A stretch of 64,000 nt of DNA from Erwinia aphidicola (GCF_014773485.1 NZ_JACXBP010000003.1:496001-560000), one strand, 5' to 3'; shown: positions 9,417 to 20,433, counted from the stretch's first letter. The notes: a model not told the origin generated them from the letters alone. A program made the numbers and translations.

Positions 9417-9513
9417 GGGTCGGGCGCGCCCGTCCCCTACAAAACACACCCGATAAAATGCTGATTGAACCCGGTACATTTTGTCGTAGGGGCGAGGCAT
9501 GCCTCGCCCGTAG
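9417..9513. repeat. Paired palindromes between upp and uraA (REP/BIME-like)
   Basis: Two palindromes. The first is GGGTCGGGCG/CGCCCGTCCC (9418-9437, one mismatch) running into CCCCTAC. The second is GGGCGAGGCA/TGCCTCGCCC (9490-9509, perfect), flanked by GTAG on both sides. About 50 bases separate them. The second ends six bases from the upp stop. They share the frame of the other 3'-end hairpins in the window. Confidence 0.65.
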
Positions 9514-9518
9514 CAAAA

Positions 9519-10145
9519 TTATTTAGTACCAAAAATCTTATCGCCGGCATCGCCCAGGCCTGGGATGATATAGCCCTTCTCGTTCAGGCCCTGGTCGATA
9601 GACGCGGTGTACACTTCCACATCCGCGTGCGCTTTCTCCAGCGCCGCCAGCCCTTCCGGTGCCGCAACCAGCACCAGCACCTTGATGCTGGTACAGCCCG
9701 CTTTCTTCAGCAGGTCGATGGTGGCGATCATCGAACCACCGGTTGCCAGCATTGGGTCTACCACCAGCGCCATGCGCTCTTCAATGTTAGAGACCAGCTT
9801 CTGGAAATAGGGCACCGGCTCCAGCGTCTCTTCATCACGATAGACGCCAACCACGCTGATGCGCGCACTCGGTACGTGCTCCAGCACCCCTTCCATCATG
9901 CCGAGACCGGCACGCAGGATTGGCACCACGGTAATTTTCTTACCTTTGATCTGATCGATTTCTACCGGACCGTTCCAGCCTTCGATAGTGACCTTTTCAG
10001 TTTCCAGATCGGCGGTGGCTTCATAAGTCAGCAGACTTCCCACTTCTGACGCGAGTTCACGGAAACGTTTGGTGCTTACGTCATGTTCACGCATCAGACC
10101 CAGTTTATGTTTGACCAGCGGGTGTTTGACTTCCACGATCTTCAT
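9519..10145 (-). CDS. upp: Upp, uracil phosphoribosyltransferase
   Basis: A 208-residue cytoplasmic enzyme converting uracil and PRPP to UMP. The PRPP-binding loop [11 protein letters not shown] and the uracil-binding C-terminal [17 protein letters not shown] are intact. Length equals E. coli Upp. An SD (CGGGAG) precedes the ATG. The leader carries the UTP-sensing start region described separately, so expression should fall when UTP is high. Confidence 0.98.
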   Translation of the reverse strand: MKIVEVKHPLVKHKLGLMREHDVSTKRFRELASEVGSLLTYEATADLETEKVTIEGWNGPVEIDQIKGKKITVVPILRAGLGMMEGVLEHVPSARISVVGVYRDEETLEPVPYFQKLVSNIEERMALVVDPMLATGGSMIATIDLLKKAGCTSIKVLVLVAAPEGLAALEKAHADVEVYTASIDQGLNEKGYIIPGLGDAGDKIFGTK

Positions 10146-10170
10146 TGTTGTACTCCCGGAGTGTTAAGCT

Positions 10171-10194
10171 GCAAAAAAAAATCGCGAGATTATA
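10171..10194 (-). promoter_or_regulatory. upp promoter with UTP-sensitive start region
   Basis: On the minus strand a perfect TATAAT (10194-10189) is followed by CTCGC and then GATTTTTTTTTGC (nine T). G is the sixth and A the seventh base after the -10. This is the arrangement known for E. coli upp, where initiation at G6 or A7 and UTP-driven slippage on the T-tract control expression. The -35 is weak. Confidence 0.8.
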
Positions 10195-10306
10195 GCGCCA
10201 TTTAGGCGCGGCGCCATATGACTTAGTGCAATAGTTTGCACACCCTCAGCATTATTCCTAAGGATTAGCTAAAATCCGGCTATCTGCAATGCGTGCAAGA
10301 AGGCAC

Positions 10307-10335
10307 TCGCAAACGTTTGCCTGCACTGTTAGAAT
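10307..10335 (+). promoter_or_regulatory. purM promoter overlapped by a PurR operator
   Basis: TCGCAAACGTTTGCCT at 10307-10322 contains the perfect palindromic PurR core GCAAACGTTTGC. A TAGAAT -10 lies at 10330-10335, so the operator covers the -35 region. Hypoxanthine- or guanine-bound PurR is expected to repress purMN. Confidence 0.88.
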
Positions 10336-10389
10336 TGCGGCGCTTTATTTTTACCACCACACCAACCGCAAACCGCGTGGGGATTCGCA

Positions 10390-11430
10390 GTGACCGACAA
10401 AACCTCTCTCAGCTATAAAGACGCCGGCGTAGATATCGATGCGGGTAATGCTTTAGTCGACCGTATCAAAGGCGTAGTGAAAAAGACTCGTCGCCCGGAA
10501 GTGATGGGTGGACTGGGCGGTTTCGGTGCGCTTTGTGCGCTGCCGCAAAAATACCGCGAACCGATTCTGGTTTCCGGCACTGACGGCGTCGGCACCAAGC
10601 TGCGTCTGGCGATGGACCTGAAACGCCACGATACCATCGGTATCGACCTGGTCGCGATGTGCGTTAACGATCTGGTGGTTCAGGGTGCTGAGCCCCTGTT
10701 TTTCCTTGATTATTATGCCACCGGCAAACTGGATGTGGATACCGCAGCCAGCGTTATCACCGGCATCGCTGAAGGCTGTTCACAGTCTGGCTGTGCGCTG
10801 GTAGGCGGCGAAACCGCTGAAATGCCGGGCATGTACCACGGCGAAGATTACGACGTGGCCGGCTTCTGCGTCGGTGTGGTTGAGAAATCCGAAATCATCG
10901 ACGGCAGCAAAGTGACCGATGGCGACGTGCTGATTGCCCTGGGTTCCAGCGGCCCGCACTCTAACGGCTACTCGCTGGTGCGTAAGATTCTGGAAGTCAG
11001 CAACACTGACCCGGAAACCACGACGCTTGCAGGCAAATCACTCTCTGACCACCTGCTGGCACCGACCCGCATCTACGTGAAAAACATCCTGAGCCTGATT
11101 GAACAAGTTGATGTTCACGCCATCGCCCACCTGACCGGCGGCGGCTTCTGGGAAAACATCCCGCGCGTCCTGCCGGATAACACCCAGGCCGTGCTCGAAG
11201 AGTCAAGCTGGGAGTGGCCAGCGGTGTTTGGCTGGATGCAGCAGGCGGGTAACGTCAGCAGCTTCGAAATGTACCGCACCTTCAACTGCGGCGTCGGCAT
11301 GGTGATCGCGCTGAGCGCGGCTGAAGCCGATAAGGCCGTACAGCTGATGAATGATGCCGGCGAGAAAGCGTGGAAAATCGGCGTGATCAAAGCCTCTGAC
11401 TCTGAAGAACGTGTGGTTATTAACGCATGA
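10390..11430 (+). CDS. purM: PurM, phosphoribosylformylglycinamidine cyclo-ligase
   Basis: AIR synthetase, 346 aa; ATP-dependent closure of FGAM to aminoimidazole ribotide, step five of purine synthesis. GTDGVGTKL and [10 protein letters not shown] are the conserved substrate and ATP loops. The start codon is GTG at 10390 ([20 protein letters not shown]), as in E. coli. The stop overlaps the purN start (ATGA), implying translational coupling. Repressed by PurR through the upstream box. Confidence 0.98.
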   Translation: MTDKTSLSYKDAGVDIDAGNALVDRIKGVVKKTRRPEVMGGLGGFGALCALPQKYREPILVSGTDGVGTKLRLAMDLKRHDTIGIDLVAMCVNDLVVQGAEPLFFLDYYATGKLDVDTAASVITGIAEGCSQSGCALVGGETAEMPGMYHGEDYDVAGFCVGVVEKSEIIDGSKVTDGDVLIALGSSGPHSNGYSLVRKILEVSNTDPETTTLAGKSLSDHLLAPTRIYVKNILSLIEQVDVHAIAHLTGGGFWENIPRVLPDNTQAVLEESSWEWPAVFGWMQQAGNVSSFEMYRTFNCGVGMVIALSAAEADKAVQLMNDAGEKAWKIGVIKASDSEERVVINA

Positions 11431-12065
11431 AGCGCATAGTCGTGCTGGTTTCCGGTAATGGAAGCAACTTACAGGCAATCCTGGACGCCTGCCAGCAGGG
11501 ACGGATCAACGGCAGCGTCGCTGCCGTTTTCAGCAACAAAGCTGAGGCTTTTGGGCTGGAACGCGCACGCGCAGCAGAAGTGCCGGCGCATGCGCTGGCG
11601 GCTGCGCAATTTGCTGACCGCGCCGCGTTTGATCGTCAGCTGATGCTGGAGATCGACGCCTATGCGCCCGATCTGGTGGTATTAGCCGGCTATATGCGCA
11701 TCCTCAGCGCCGAATTCGTCCAGCGCTACGCCGGACGGATGCTGAATATCCACCCTTCCCTGCTGCCAAAATATCCCGGTCTGCACACCCATCGCCAGGC
11801 GATTGAAAATGGCGATGAAGAGCATGGCACCTCGGTGCATTTTGTCACTGAAGAGCTGGACGGCGGTCCGGTGATTTTGCAGGCGAAAGTGCCGGTATTC
11901 AGCGACGACAGCGAAGAGGATGTCACGGCGCGCGTGCAGCATCAGGAACACGCGATCTACCCGTTGGTGGTGAGCTGGTTTGTTGATGGTCGCCTGGCGA
12001 TGCGCGAGGGTGCGGCGTGGCTGGACGGCCAGCAACTGCCTGTTGAAGGGCATGCGTTCGAATAA
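11427..12065 (+). CDS. purN: PurN, phosphoribosylglycinamide formyltransferase
   Basis: A 212-residue GAR transformylase using 10-formyl-THF. The N-terminal [13 protein letters not shown] phosphate-binding loop and the catalytic Asn-His-Asp set ([19 protein letters not shown]) are present. It overlaps purM by four bases in one operon. It is convergent with pstB; only 28 bases separate the stops and a palindrome fills that space. Confidence 0.98.
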   Translation: MKRIVVLVSGNGSNLQAILDACQQGRINGSVAAVFSNKAEAFGLERARAAEVPAHALAAAQFADRAAFDRQLMLEIDAYAPDLVVLAGYMRILSAEFVQRYAGRMLNIHPSLLPKYPGLHTHRQAIENGDEEHGTSVHFVTEELDGGPVILQAKVPVFSDDSEEDVTARVQHQEHAIYPLVVSWFVDGRLAMREGAAWLDGQQLPVEGHAFE

Positions 12066-12073
12066 GCGTTTGC

Positions 12074-12097
12074 GGGTCGGGCATGCCTGACCCCTAG
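12074..12097. repeat. 3'-end palindrome shared by purN and pstB
   Basis: GGGTCGGGCA/TGCCTGACCC (one G-T mismatch) followed by CCTAG. The terminal CTA of the element is the pstB stop codon read on the minus strand, so the repeat supplies the end of that gene. Confidence 0.65.
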
Positions 12098-12873
12098 CCA
12101 TATCTGCCGGTAATATAATCTTCCGTACGGCGCTGACGCGGCGCAGTAAACAGTTCGTCGGTCAGACCAAACTCCACCACACTTCCCTGATGCATAAACG
12201 CGGTATAGTCCGACACGCGGGCAGCCTGCTGCATGTTATGGGTGACCAGAATCAGCGTGAAGTGCTGCTTTAACGTGCTCATCAGCTCCTCAATCACCAG
12301 CGTGGAGATGGGATCGAGCGCCGACGTTGGCTCATCCAGCAGTAAGATTTCTGGCTCAATCGCTATCGCCCGGGCGATCACCAGCCGCTGCTGCTGCCCG
12401 CTGGAGAGCGTCAGCGCATTCTGCCACAGATTATCTTTCACTTCCGGCCACAGTGCCGCCGCACGCAGCGCCCGCTCAACCGCTTCATCCAGTACGCGTC
12501 GGTCACGCACGCCCTGCAGGCGCAGGCCATACACCACGTTGTCATAGATAGTTTTGGGGAACGGGTTAGGACGCTGGAACACCATCCCCACGCGGCGGCG
12601 CAGCGCAGAAAGATCCTGCTGCGGGGCGAGGATTGAGTGCTGCTGCAGCCGGATATCCCCTTCGATACGGCAGCCGTCAATCGTATCATTCATGCGGTTA
12701 AAGCAGCGCAGCAGGGTCGATTTGCCGCAGCCTGAGGGGCCGATTAACGCGGTGATGCGATTTTTCGGCACCCGCAGGCTGATGGCATTCAGGGCGGGTT
12801 TTTTCCCGTACCACAGGCTGAGTTTATCCAGCTCCAGCGCGGTATCCGCATCGTCAAAGGTGACATTGGTCAT
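12094..12873 (-). CDS. pstB: PstB-type phosphate ABC transporter ATPase
   Basis: A 259-residue ATPase with Walker [10 protein letters not shown] (45-53), a signature motif of the form LSSGQQQR, Walker B ILLLDEP and the H-loop VTHN. The PstB-specific [15 protein letters not shown] segment is present. It ends a pstC-pstA-pstB operon, 13 bases after pstA. The operon has no pstS or phoU, so it must use a periplasmic binding protein encoded elsewhere or work without one. E. coli has no pst genes at this locus, so this is probably a second system. Confidence 0.9.
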   Translation of the reverse strand: MTNVTFDDADTALELDKLSLWYGKKPALNAISLRVPKNRITALIGPSGCGKSTLLRCFNRMNDTIDGCRIEGDIRLQQHSILAPQQDLSALRRRVGMVFQRPNPFPKTIYDNVVYGLRLQGVRDRRVLDEAVERALRAAALWPEVKDNLWQNALTLSSGQQQRLVIARAIAIEPEILLLDEPTSALDPISTLVIEELMSTLKQHFTLILVTHNMQQAARVSDYTAFMHQGSVVEFGLTDELFTAPRQRRTEDYITGRYG

Positions 12874-12886
12874 AAAGAATTCCGTG

Positions 12887-14536
12887 TTAATGCATCAGCG
12901 CACGGTAGCGCTCGCGCAGACGATGGCGCAGGACCATCGCCATTAAATTTAAGCCCAGAATCAGCAATACCAGCAGCAGCGCGGTGGCAAACACCAGCGG
13001 GCGGTCAGCTTCGGCATTGGGGCTTTGAAAAGCCAGATCGTAAATCTGAAAGCCGAGATGCATAAATTTACGATCGAGGTGTAAATAAGGGAACAGTGAG
13101 TCAATCGGCAGCTCGGGCACCATCTTCACCACGCCGACCAGCATCAGCGGCGCGGTCTCCCCGGCGGCGCGCGCGACGGCCAGAATCAGCCCGGTCAGCA
13201 TCGCCGGTAACGCCAGCGGCAGCGTGACGTGCCACAGGGTCTCTGCCCGCGTTGCGCCGAGCGCGAGGGAGCCCTGGCGCAGCGAGGGCGGAATGCGCGA
13301 CAGTCCCTCTTCGGTGGCAACAATTACCACCGGCAGGGTCAGCAGAGCCAGCGTCAGCGAAGCCCACAGCAGCCCCGGTGTACCAAAGGTTGGGTTCGGT
13401 AACGACGAGGCGAAGAACAGGCGGTCGAGGCTACCGCCCATCAGCCAGACAAAGAACCCGAGGCCAAACACGCCATAGACAATCGACGGCACGCCGGCAA
13501 GATTGACCACGGCAATGCGCACCAGCCGCGTCAGCAGGTTGCGCCCGGCGTACTCATGCAGCCAGACGGCGGCAATCACGCCGAGCGGCATCACCACCAC
13601 CGACATCAGCAATACCATCAGCACGGTGCCAAAGATCGCCGGGAAGATGCCGCCGTCGCCCTGGCTGTCACCTTTAGCGTCGCTGACGAAGTGCCATAGC
13701 TGGCTGCCGAAATGCTGCCACTTCTGCGCCAGCGTCATGGCATTCGGCTGCCAGGCAGCGACAATCTGCGCCAGGGAGATCGGATGCTGCACGCCGCCTG
13801 CATCGCGCAACAGCAGCACGGTACTGTTACTTTCACGCTGCAGTGCCGACAGACGTGCGGCCTGGCGGCCAAACTGGCGCTGCAGTTCGGCACGGTCTGC
13901 CTCATACATCGACTGCGCCTCTGCCGTGTAGCGCTGCTCGTCGCGCTGCTTCTGCCGCTGGCGCTCCAGCTCTTCCATCTGCGCATTTAGCCGCGCCATA
14001 TTCACCCGGCGCAGCTTTTCCGCTTCCTCGATACGCTGGCGCGTCTGCACTAAACGCTGCTGCAGCGCCTGGCCGAGATCCTGTGCCGTCAGCGGCTGGT
14101 TATCTTCCAGCAGGCCGTCAAACCAGCCGTAGGCGTTGCCGCCGCTGCGCCGCTGCAGCACGATCGCCTGGCCCGGCTTATCCTGCTGCACAATCTGGCT
14201 GGAGAGAAGAGTGTGAAAATCCGGCGCGTTAAAATCGCGGTTGCCGGTTTTGATCAGATAGCGCGTAACCTGTTTCGGCGTCTCCCCTACCAGCGGCTGC
14301 CCGCTGGCCAGAAGCTGCTGGCGCGAGACCGTCTGCTGTTGCGCCACTTCGCCCAGCATCTGCACTTCACCGTGTGCCGTTTTCAGCGTGAACTGCACCA
14401 GCGGCTGCGGCCAGAAATAGCGCAGCCCCTGCCAGGCCAACAGCGCAATCAACAGCAGGAAGGCCAGCAGGCTGAGCGCTACCGCGCCGCCGGTCAGCCA
14501 GCGCCAGCGGTGATTATTGCGTGCCGCGTTGATCAT
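12887..14536 (-). CDS. pstA: PstA-type phosphate permease with long N-terminal extension
   Basis: A 549-residue permease against about 296 aa for E. coli PstA. The first TM helix (about 13-34) is followed by a roughly 230-residue extracytoplasmic insert. That insert contains a charged coiled-coil stretch rich in Gln, Glu and Arg ([20 protein letters not shown] onward). The C-terminal half is a normal permease with [18 protein letters not shown], the EAA-like loop and [12 protein letters not shown]. The extended type occurs in Pseudomonas. It overlaps pstC by four bases. Confidence 0.85.
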   Translation of the reverse strand: MINAARNNHRWRWLTGGAVALSLLAFLLLIALLAWQGLRYFWPQPLVQFTLKTAHGEVQMLGEVAQQQTVSRQQLLASGQPLVGETPKQVTRYLIKTGNRDFNAPDFHTLLSSQIVQQDKPGQAIVLQRRSGGNAYGWFDGLLEDNQPLTAQDLGQALQQRLVQTRQRIEEAEKLRRVNMARLNAQMEELERQRQKQRDEQRYTAEAQSMYEADRAELQRQFGRQAARLSALQRESNSTVLLLRDAGGVQHPISLAQIVAAWQPNAMTLAQKWQHFGSQLWHFVSDAKGDSQGDGGIFPAIFGTVLMVLLMSVVVMPLGVIAAVWLHEYAGRNLLTRLVRIAVVNLAGVPSIVYGVFGLGFFVWLMGGSLDRLFFASSLPNPTFGTPGLLWASLTLALLTLPVVIVATEEGLSRIPPSLRQGSLALGATRAETLWHVTLPLALPAMLTGLILAVARAAGETAPLMLVGVVKMVPELPIDSLFPYLHLDRKFMHLGFQIYDLAFQSPNAEADRPLVFATALLLVLLILGLNLMAMVLRHRLRERYRALMH

Positions 14537-16689
14537 CCCTGAATCTCCTGCTGGCTGTAACGCTGGCGCAGGCGCTGACGCACCATCTCCGCAAGGGTGT
14601 TGACCACCAGGGTGAACACCAGCAGCACCAGTGCAGAGAGGAACAGAATACGATAGTGAGCGCTACCCGCCGCGGCTTCAGGCATCTCCACCGCCACGTT
14701 CGCTGCCAGCGAGCGCAGCCCCTCGAACAGGCCGCCGTGCGTCACCGGGGTATTGCCTGTCGCCATCAGCACGATCATGGTTTCTCCTATCGCGCGGCCA
14801 AAGCCAATCATTAATGCGGCAAAGATGCCGGAGGAAGCTCCCGGCAGCACCACGCGCGTCAGGGTTTGCCACTGCGTCGCCCCCAGCGCCAGCGAGCCTT
14901 GCCCGAGTTCCGCCGGAACGCTGAAGATGGCATCTTCCGCCAGGGTAAAGATCAGCGGCACCAGCGCAAAGCCCATCGCCACCCCGGCCACCAGCAGATT
15001 GCGCTGCTGATAACGGGTGCTGATGACGTCAGCCAACTGCTGCCCCCACAGCGCCTGGGTGACCAGCGGCACCAGCCACAGGGTTGCCGCGGCGGTCAGC
15101 AGCAGGACAGGCAGCAGAATCAGCACTTCACGCCCTTCGGACAGCCAGCGCTTGCGCCAGTGCGCCGGTAATTTTTGCATTGCCCAGCCGCACAGCAGCA
15201 GCACGGCGGCCAGCGCCAGCGGCAGCAGCAGCACGCCCGGGAGCCTGTCGGCAATGCGCGGGGCCAGCCACAACCCGGCGATCAGGCCGATCACCACGCT
15301 GGGCAGCGCCCCCATCATCTCGATGGCAGGTTTGACCCAGCGCCGCAGTGCCGGCGTCATAAACCAGGCGGTGTACATCGCCGCTGCCAGCGCCAGCGGC
15401 GTGGCAAACAGCATCGCCAGCCCGGCGGCTTTCAGGGTTCCCACCACCATCGGCACCAGGCTATATTTCCCCTGATAGTAGTCATTGGCAGAGGTCGACT
15501 GCCAGACATAGTCCGGGGAAGGATAGTGCTCGTACCAGACTTTCTGCCACAGGTTACGCCAGCTGATGTCCGGCCATGGATTGGTCAGCTGAAAGTGCTG
15601 CCAGCGCCCGTCCCGCTCCACCAGCAGCCCATCGCCTTCCGGAGAGAACTGCGCTCGGGTGATACCCGGTGTGAGCTGATGGCTGAGGATAGCGCCCTGC
15701 TGCTTGCTGGCAAACAGCTTAAGCTCGCCCTGCGGGCTAAGCGTGGCAAACACCCGGCGGTGTGCTTCAGTGACGATCAGCGGCTGCCACTCTGCCCCCG
15801 CAAAACGGCGGATCTGGCGCAGGTGCGGGCCGCTCGGGCTGGCGATATCAAACCACTGGCTGATACCGTCTTCATCGGCGATCAGTAGCGAACTGCCGCC
15901 GCTCAGCATCGCGATGCTTTTCACCGGCTGCGTCAGCGTCAGCACGTCGCGCAGTTGAGGCGCACCGCTGCCGATGTTCCAGACGCGCAGCTGTGAACCG
16001 GCCAGCGCAAACAGCAGGCGGCCATCCGGTGACAGCAGCAGCTGGCTGACGTCGCGGATGTCCAGACGATAATTTTGTGCAGGGAGCTGGGATTGCAGCT
16101 GCCATAGCGTGATATGGTCGGGGGTCGCCAGCGCTACCTGCCAGCGGTTTTCACCACTTTGCGCCAGGCTGAACTGGTTGATGGTCGTTTCACCGCTGGA
16201 GAGCGGCAGATCGCCCAGCGGGAACTTCCAGCGCGGCGCTTCACCGGGGATAAACTCAGGTTTTACCAGCACCATTGAGCCCTGTGCTGACAGCAGCAGC
16301 GTGCTGCCGTTATCGCTACTGCTGCTGGCTCTGACCGCGCTGCGCATTAGCGGGAACGGGCTCATCGGCGGCTCAGCATTCAGCGGGATAAAATAGCCGT
16401 TGCCCTGATCATCAATGCGCCAGCCCCATTGCTGCTGCCGGTCCATCCCCAGCGCAACCGCAGGCTGATGCTGCCACAGTTTGATTTCGTTCCCGGCGTG
16501 GATCGCGGGGGAGACGAACAGCGGAACGACGACCCAAATCAGCCAGAAAAACAGCAGCATCATTACCAGCAGAATGGCCACACCGCATGCCGTGACCACG
16601 CGCCGCGTCAGCCGATCGATAAAGCGGCGGCGCCCGGCGTTGTCGTGAACAGGGATTGGGCGGTCAGTCATATCAACGTGGGTTTCCAT
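14533..16689 (-). CDS. pstC: PstC-type phosphate permease with beta-rich N-terminal domain
   Basis: A 718-residue permease; E. coli PstC is 319 aa. TM helix at about 35-58, then roughly 330 residues rich in beta strands with WD/propeller-like repeats (LLLSPDGRLLFALAGSQLRVW, SLLIADEDGISQWFDI, FATLSPQGELKLFASK), predicted outside the membrane. The C-terminal permease carries GRAIGETMIVLMATGN, the conserved Arg/Glu region of PstC. The extra domain could be a built-in sensor or docking surface; its role is not known to me. Start ATG 16689 has a weak SD, and a second ATG six codons on is possible. Confidence 0.82.
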   Translation of the reverse strand: METHVDMTDRPIPVHDNAGRRRFIDRLTRRVVTACGVAILLVMMLLFFWLIWVVVPLFVSPAIHAGNEIKLWQHQPAVALGMDRQQQWGWRIDDQGNGYFIPLNAEPPMSPFPLMRSAVRASSSSDNGSTLLLSAQGSMVLVKPEFIPGEAPRWKFPLGDLPLSSGETTINQFSLAQSGENRWQVALATPDHITLWQLQSQLPAQNYRLDIRDVSQLLLSPDGRLLFALAGSQLRVWNIGSGAPQLRDVLTLTQPVKSIAMLSGGSSLLIADEDGISQWFDIASPSGPHLRQIRRFAGAEWQPLIVTEAHRRVFATLSPQGELKLFASKQQGAILSHQLTPGITRAQFSPEGDGLLVERDGRWQHFQLTNPWPDISWRNLWQKVWYEHYPSPDYVWQSTSANDYYQGKYSLVPMVVGTLKAAGLAMLFATPLALAAAMYTAWFMTPALRRWVKPAIEMMGALPSVVIGLIAGLWLAPRIADRLPGVLLLPLALAAVLLLCGWAMQKLPAHWRKRWLSEGREVLILLPVLLLTAAATLWLVPLVTQALWGQQLADVISTRYQQRNLLVAGVAMGFALVPLIFTLAEDAIFSVPAELGQGSLALGATQWQTLTRVVLPGASSGIFAALMIGFGRAIGETMIVLMATGNTPVTHGGLFEGLRSLAANVAVEMPEAAAGSAHYRILFLSALVLLVFTLVVNTLAEMVRQRLRQRYSQQEIQG

Positions 16690-16762
16690 TGTGCTTCGAA
16701 GCCGCTATGTTGCCCGTATGTAGTTAATAAGACAATCAACATTCACCGGGCGTTGGACAATG

Positions 16763-16784
16763 CTGCCATACTCTCGCCATAATG
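16763..16784 (+). promoter_or_regulatory. Possible Pho box between pstC and ppk
   Basis: Two imperfect 11-bp direct units, CTGCCATACTC and TCGCCATAATG, share GCCATA and resemble the 7+4 repeat layout of PhoB boxes. They lie 49 bases before the ppk start and 74 bases from the pstC start. The match to consensus CTGTCAT is partial. Confidence 0.35.
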
Positions 16785-16832
16785 TTGCAGAACAATGGAT
16801 ACCTTCATCCTGAATCAGCCAACGGAGTAAAA

Positions 16833-18893
16833 ATGGGTCAGGAAAAGCTGTATATAGAGAAAGAGTTAAGTTGGTTATCCTTCAATGAACGCGTGTTGCA
16901 GGAAGCTGCCGATAAAACTAACCCGCTGATTGAGCGTATGCGCTTTCTGGGTATCTATTCCAATAATCTGGAAGAGTTTTATAAAGTCCGCTTTGCTGAC
17001 CTGAAACGCCGCATTCTGATCGGCGAGGAGCAAGGCTCCCCGAATACGCCGCGCCACCTGCTAAAAAAAATCCAGGCGCGCGTACTGAAAGCCGATCAGG
17101 AGTTCGACAGCCTCTACAATGACCTGCTGCTGGAGATGGCGCGTAACCAAATCTTCCTGATTAATGAACGCCAGCTCTCCCCCAATCAGCAGAGCTGGCT
17201 GCGTCACTACTTTAAGCACCATCTGCGCCAGCACATTACTCCGATCTTGATTAACCACGACACTGACCTGATTGAGTTCCTGAAAGACGACTACACCTAT
17301 CTGGCAGTGGAGATTATTCGCGGCGAAGATATTCGCTATGCGCTGCTGGAGATCCCCTCCGATAAAGTGCCGCGCTTCGTTAACCTGCCGCCGGAGACGC
17401 CGCGCCGCCGCAAGCCGATGATCCTGTTGGATAACATTCTGCGCTACTGCCTGGGCGATATTTTCCGTGGCTTCTTCGACTACGACGCGCTTAACGCCTA
17501 CTCGATGAAGATGACGCGCGATGCGGAATATGATTTGGTCACCGAGATGGAGTCGAGCCTGCTGGAGCTGATGTCTTCCAGCCTGAAGCAGCGCCTGACG
17601 GCCGAACCCGTGCGCTTTGTTTATCAGCGCGATATGCCGGATGCCATGGTGCAAATGCTGGGTAAAAAGCTCAACATCACCAACTATGACTCGATTGTTC
17701 CCGGCGGCCGCTACCATAACTTTAAAGACTTTATTGGCTTCCCGAACGTGGGCAAAGCGAACCTGGTCAATAAACCGCTGCCGCAGCTGCGCCATATCTG
17801 GTTTGACCGCTTCCGCAATGGCTTTGACGCCATCCGTAATCGCGATGTGCTGCTCTACTACCCTTATCACACCTTTGAGCACGTGCTGGAGCTGCTGCGC
17901 CAGGCCTCCTTTGACCCAGCGGTGCTGGCGATCAAAATCAATATCTACCGCGTGGCGAAGGACTCACGCATTATCGATGCGATGATCCACGCCGCCTATA
18001 ACGGCAAGAAAGTCACCGTGGTGGTGGAGCTTCAGGCGCGCTTCGATGAAGAGGCCAATATTCACTGGGCCAAGCGGCTGACCGAAGCCGGCGTGCATGT
18101 GATCTTCTCCGCGCCCGGCCTGAAGATTCACGCCAAGCTGTTCCTCATTTCGCGCCATGAAAACGGCGAGATTGCGCGCTATGCGCATATCGGCACCGGT
18201 AACTTTAACGAAAAAACCGCGCGTATTTATACCGACTACTCGCTGCTGACCGCCGATGCGCGTATCACCAACGAAGTGCGCCGGGTGTTTAACTTTATCG
18301 AAAACCCGTATCGCCCGGTGACTTTCGAACATCTGATGGTCTCGCCGCAGAACTCGCGCAAGATGCTGTATCAGCTGATTGATAATGAGATCGCCAATGC
18401 GCAGAAAGGCATTCCTGCCGGTATCACCCTGAAGATTAACAACCTGGTCGACAAAGGCCTGGTGGACCGCCTTTATACCGCGTCCAGCGTCGGTGTGAAG
18501 GTCGAGCTGCTGGTGCGCGGCATGTGCTCGCTGATCCCGAATCTGGAAGGCATCAGCGAAAATATTCGCGTTATTAGTATTGTCGACCGCTATTTGGAAC
18601 ACGATCGCGTCTATATTTTTGATAACGGCGGCGATAAAAAAGTGTTCCTCTCGTCCGCTGACTGGATGACGCGCAACATCGATTATCGCATCGAAGTGGC
18701 CGTCGCCATCCTTGACCCTATTCTGAAACAGCGCATCCTGGATATTATCGCCATCCTGTTAAGTGATACGCTGAAGGCCCGTTTCGTCGATAAAGAGTTG
18801 AGCAACCGCTATGTTCCACGCGGTAACCGCCGCAAGGTGCGCGCCCAGCTGGCCATCTACGATTACATTAAATCACTTGAGCAACCTGATTAA
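16833..18893 (+). CDS. ppk: Ppk1, polyphosphate kinase
   Basis: A 686-residue enzyme that builds polyphosphate from ATP and reverses the reaction. It starts [20 protein letters not shown] at ATG 16833 after CGGAG. The upstream in-frame ATG at 16782 would add 17 residues without precedent. The autophosphorylated His lies in [11 protein letters not shown] and the second catalytic His in [11 protein letters not shown]. coli Ppk is 688 aa. ppx follows after five bases, so synthesis and breakdown of polyphosphate are co-expressed; the divergent pst operon suggests shared phosphate control. Confidence 0.98.
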   Translation: MGQEKLYIEKELSWLSFNERVLQEAADKTNPLIERMRFLGIYSNNLEEFYKVRFADLKRRILIGEEQGSPNTPRHLLKKIQARVLKADQEFDSLYNDLLLEMARNQIFLINERQLSPNQQSWLRHYFKHHLRQHITPILINHDTDLIEFLKDDYTYLAVEIIRGEDIRYALLEIPSDKVPRFVNLPPETPRRRKPMILLDNILRYCLGDIFRGFFDYDALNAYSMKMTRDAEYDLVTEMESSLLELMSSSLKQRLTAEPVRFVYQRDMPDAMVQMLGKKLNITNYDSIVPGGRYHNFKDFIGFPNVGKANLVNKPLPQLRHIWFDRFRNGFDAIRNRDVLLYYPYHTFEHVLELLRQASFDPAVLAIKINIYRVAKDSRIIDAMIHAAYNGKKVTVVVELQARFDEEANIHWAKRLTEAGVHVIFSAPGLKIHAKLFLISRHENGEIARYAHIGTGNFNEKTARIYTDYSLLTADARITNEVRRVFNFIENPYRPVTFEHLMVSPQNSRKMLYQLIDNEIANAQKGIPAGITLKINNLVDKGLVDRLYTASSVGVKVELLVRGMCSLIPNLEGISENIRVISIVDRYLEHDRVYIFDNGGDKKVFLSSADWMTRNIDYRIEVAVAILDPILKQRILDIIAILLSDTLKARFVDKELSNRYVPRGNRRKVRAQLAIYDYIKSLEQPD

Positions 18894-18898
18894 TCACT

Positions 18899-20425
18899 AT
18901 GCCAATTTCCCATAAAAGTACGCCGAAACCGCAGGAATTTGCTGCCATCGACCTGGGTTCGAACAGTTTTCACATGGTGATTGCCCGCGTAGTGGACGGG
19001 GCGATGCAGGTGCTTGGCCGTCTGAAGCAGCGCGTGCACCTGGCTGACGGGCTGGACAGTAACAACGTGCTGAGCGAAGAAGCCATCGAGCGCGGACTGA
19101 CCTGCCTGGCGCTGTTTGCCGAACGTTTGCAGGGCTTCAGCCCGGCCAATGTCACCATCGTCGGCACCCATACCCTGCGCCAGGCGGTTAACGCCGAAGA
19201 TTTCCTGCAGCGTGCCGCCGACGTTATCCCCTACCCGATTGAGGTGATCTCCGGCCACGAAGAAGCGCGCCTGATCTTTATGGGTGTGGAACATACCCAG
19301 CCGGAAAAAGGCCGCAAGCTGGTGATCGATATCGGCGGCGGCTCAACCGAGCTGGTGATTGGTGAAGACTTCGAGCCAAAACTGGTCGAAAGCCGCCGCA
19401 TGGGCTGCGTCAGCTTTGCCAATCTCTACTTCCCGGGCGGCGCCATCAGCAAAGAGAACTTCCGCCGGGCGCGCCTGGCTGCGGTGCAGAAACTGGAAAC
19501 GCTGGCATGGCAGTACCGTCTGATGGGCTGGCAGTATGCGCTCGGTGCCTCCGGCACCATTAAGGCCACCTGTGAAGTGCTGCAGGCAATGGGCGAGAAA
19601 GACAAGCTGATTACGCCGGAGCGGCTGGAAAAGCTGTATGACGAGGTGATCAAGCACAAATCGTTTGATGCCCTTAGCCTGCCGGGCCTGTCGGAAGAGC
19701 GTAAAGGGGTGTTTGTGCCGGGTCTCGCCATTCTTTGTGGCGTATTCGATGCGCTGGCGATCCGCGAACTGCGCCTGTCCGACGGTGCGCTGCGCGAAGG
19801 CGTGCTGTATGAAATGGAAGGCCGCTTCCGCCATCAGGATATCCGCAGCCGTACCGCACAGAGCCTGGCAAACCACTACGCCATCGACAGCGATCAGGCG
19901 CGCCGCGTGCTGGAAACCACTGAACTGCTCTACAACCAGTGGCGCGACCAGAACAGCAAGCAGGCCAATCCGCAGCTGGATGCGCTGCTGAAGTGGGCGG
20001 CGATGCTACACGAAGTGGGTCTGACGATTAACCACAGCGGCATGCAGCGCCACTCCGCCTATATCCTGCAAAACACCAATATGCCGGGGTTTAATCAGGA
20101 TCAGCAGACGCTGCTGGCCACGCTGGTACGCTATCACCGTAAGGCGGTGAAAGTGGATGAGATGCCGCGCCTGACGCTGTTTAAACGTAAACAGTTTCTG
20201 CCGCTGGTGTTCCTGTTGCGCCTGGGTACGCTGCTGAATAACCAGCGCCAGGCGACCTCGAAACCTGAGGATCTGAAGCTGGAAACCGATGAGGGTCACT
20301 GGACCCTGACGTTCCCGCGTGACTACTTCAGCCAGAACAACCTGGTTCAGCTCGACCTTGAGCGCGAACAGACTTACTGGAATGACATCACCGGCTGGCA
20401 GCTGACCATTCAGGAAGAAGCGTAA
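18899..20425 (+). CDS. ppx: Ppx, exopolyphosphatase
   Basis: A 508-residue ASKHA-fold enzyme that cuts terminal phosphate from polyphosphate. Phosphate-binding loops are [11 protein letters not shown] near the N-terminus and [14 protein letters not shown]. The C-terminal half has the HD-like helical domain (AAMLHEVGL...RHSAYILQN). Very close to E. coli Ppx (513 aa). Second gene of ppk-ppx; two tandem hairpins follow the stop. Confidence 0.98.
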   Translation: MPISHKSTPKPQEFAAIDLGSNSFHMVIARVVDGAMQVLGRLKQRVHLADGLDSNNVLSEEAIERGLTCLALFAERLQGFSPANVTIVGTHTLRQAVNAEDFLQRAADVIPYPIEVISGHEEARLIFMGVEHTQPEKGRKLVIDIGGGSTELVIGEDFEPKLVESRRMGCVSFANLYFPGGAISKENFRRARLAAVQKLETLAWQYRLMGWQYALGASGTIKATCEVLQAMGEKDKLITPERLEKLYDEVIKHKSFDALSLPGLSEERKGVFVPGLAILCGVFDALAIRELRLSDGALREGVLYEMEGRFRHQDIRSRTAQSLANHYAIDSDQARRVLETTELLYNQWRDQNSKQANPQLDALLKWAAMLHEVGLTINHSGMQRHSAYILQNTNMPGFNQDQQTLLATLVRYHRKAVKVDEMPRLTLFKRKQFLPLVFLLRLGTLLNNQRQATSKPEDLKLETDEGHWTLTFPRDYFSQNNLVQLDLEREQTYWNDITGWQLTIQEEA

Positions 20426-20433
20426 CCGTTGAC

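Noticed and set aside
17061..17882. 273-codon minus-strand frame antisense to ppk
   Set aside because: Shadow of ppk; no SD and Val/Gln/His-rich composition.
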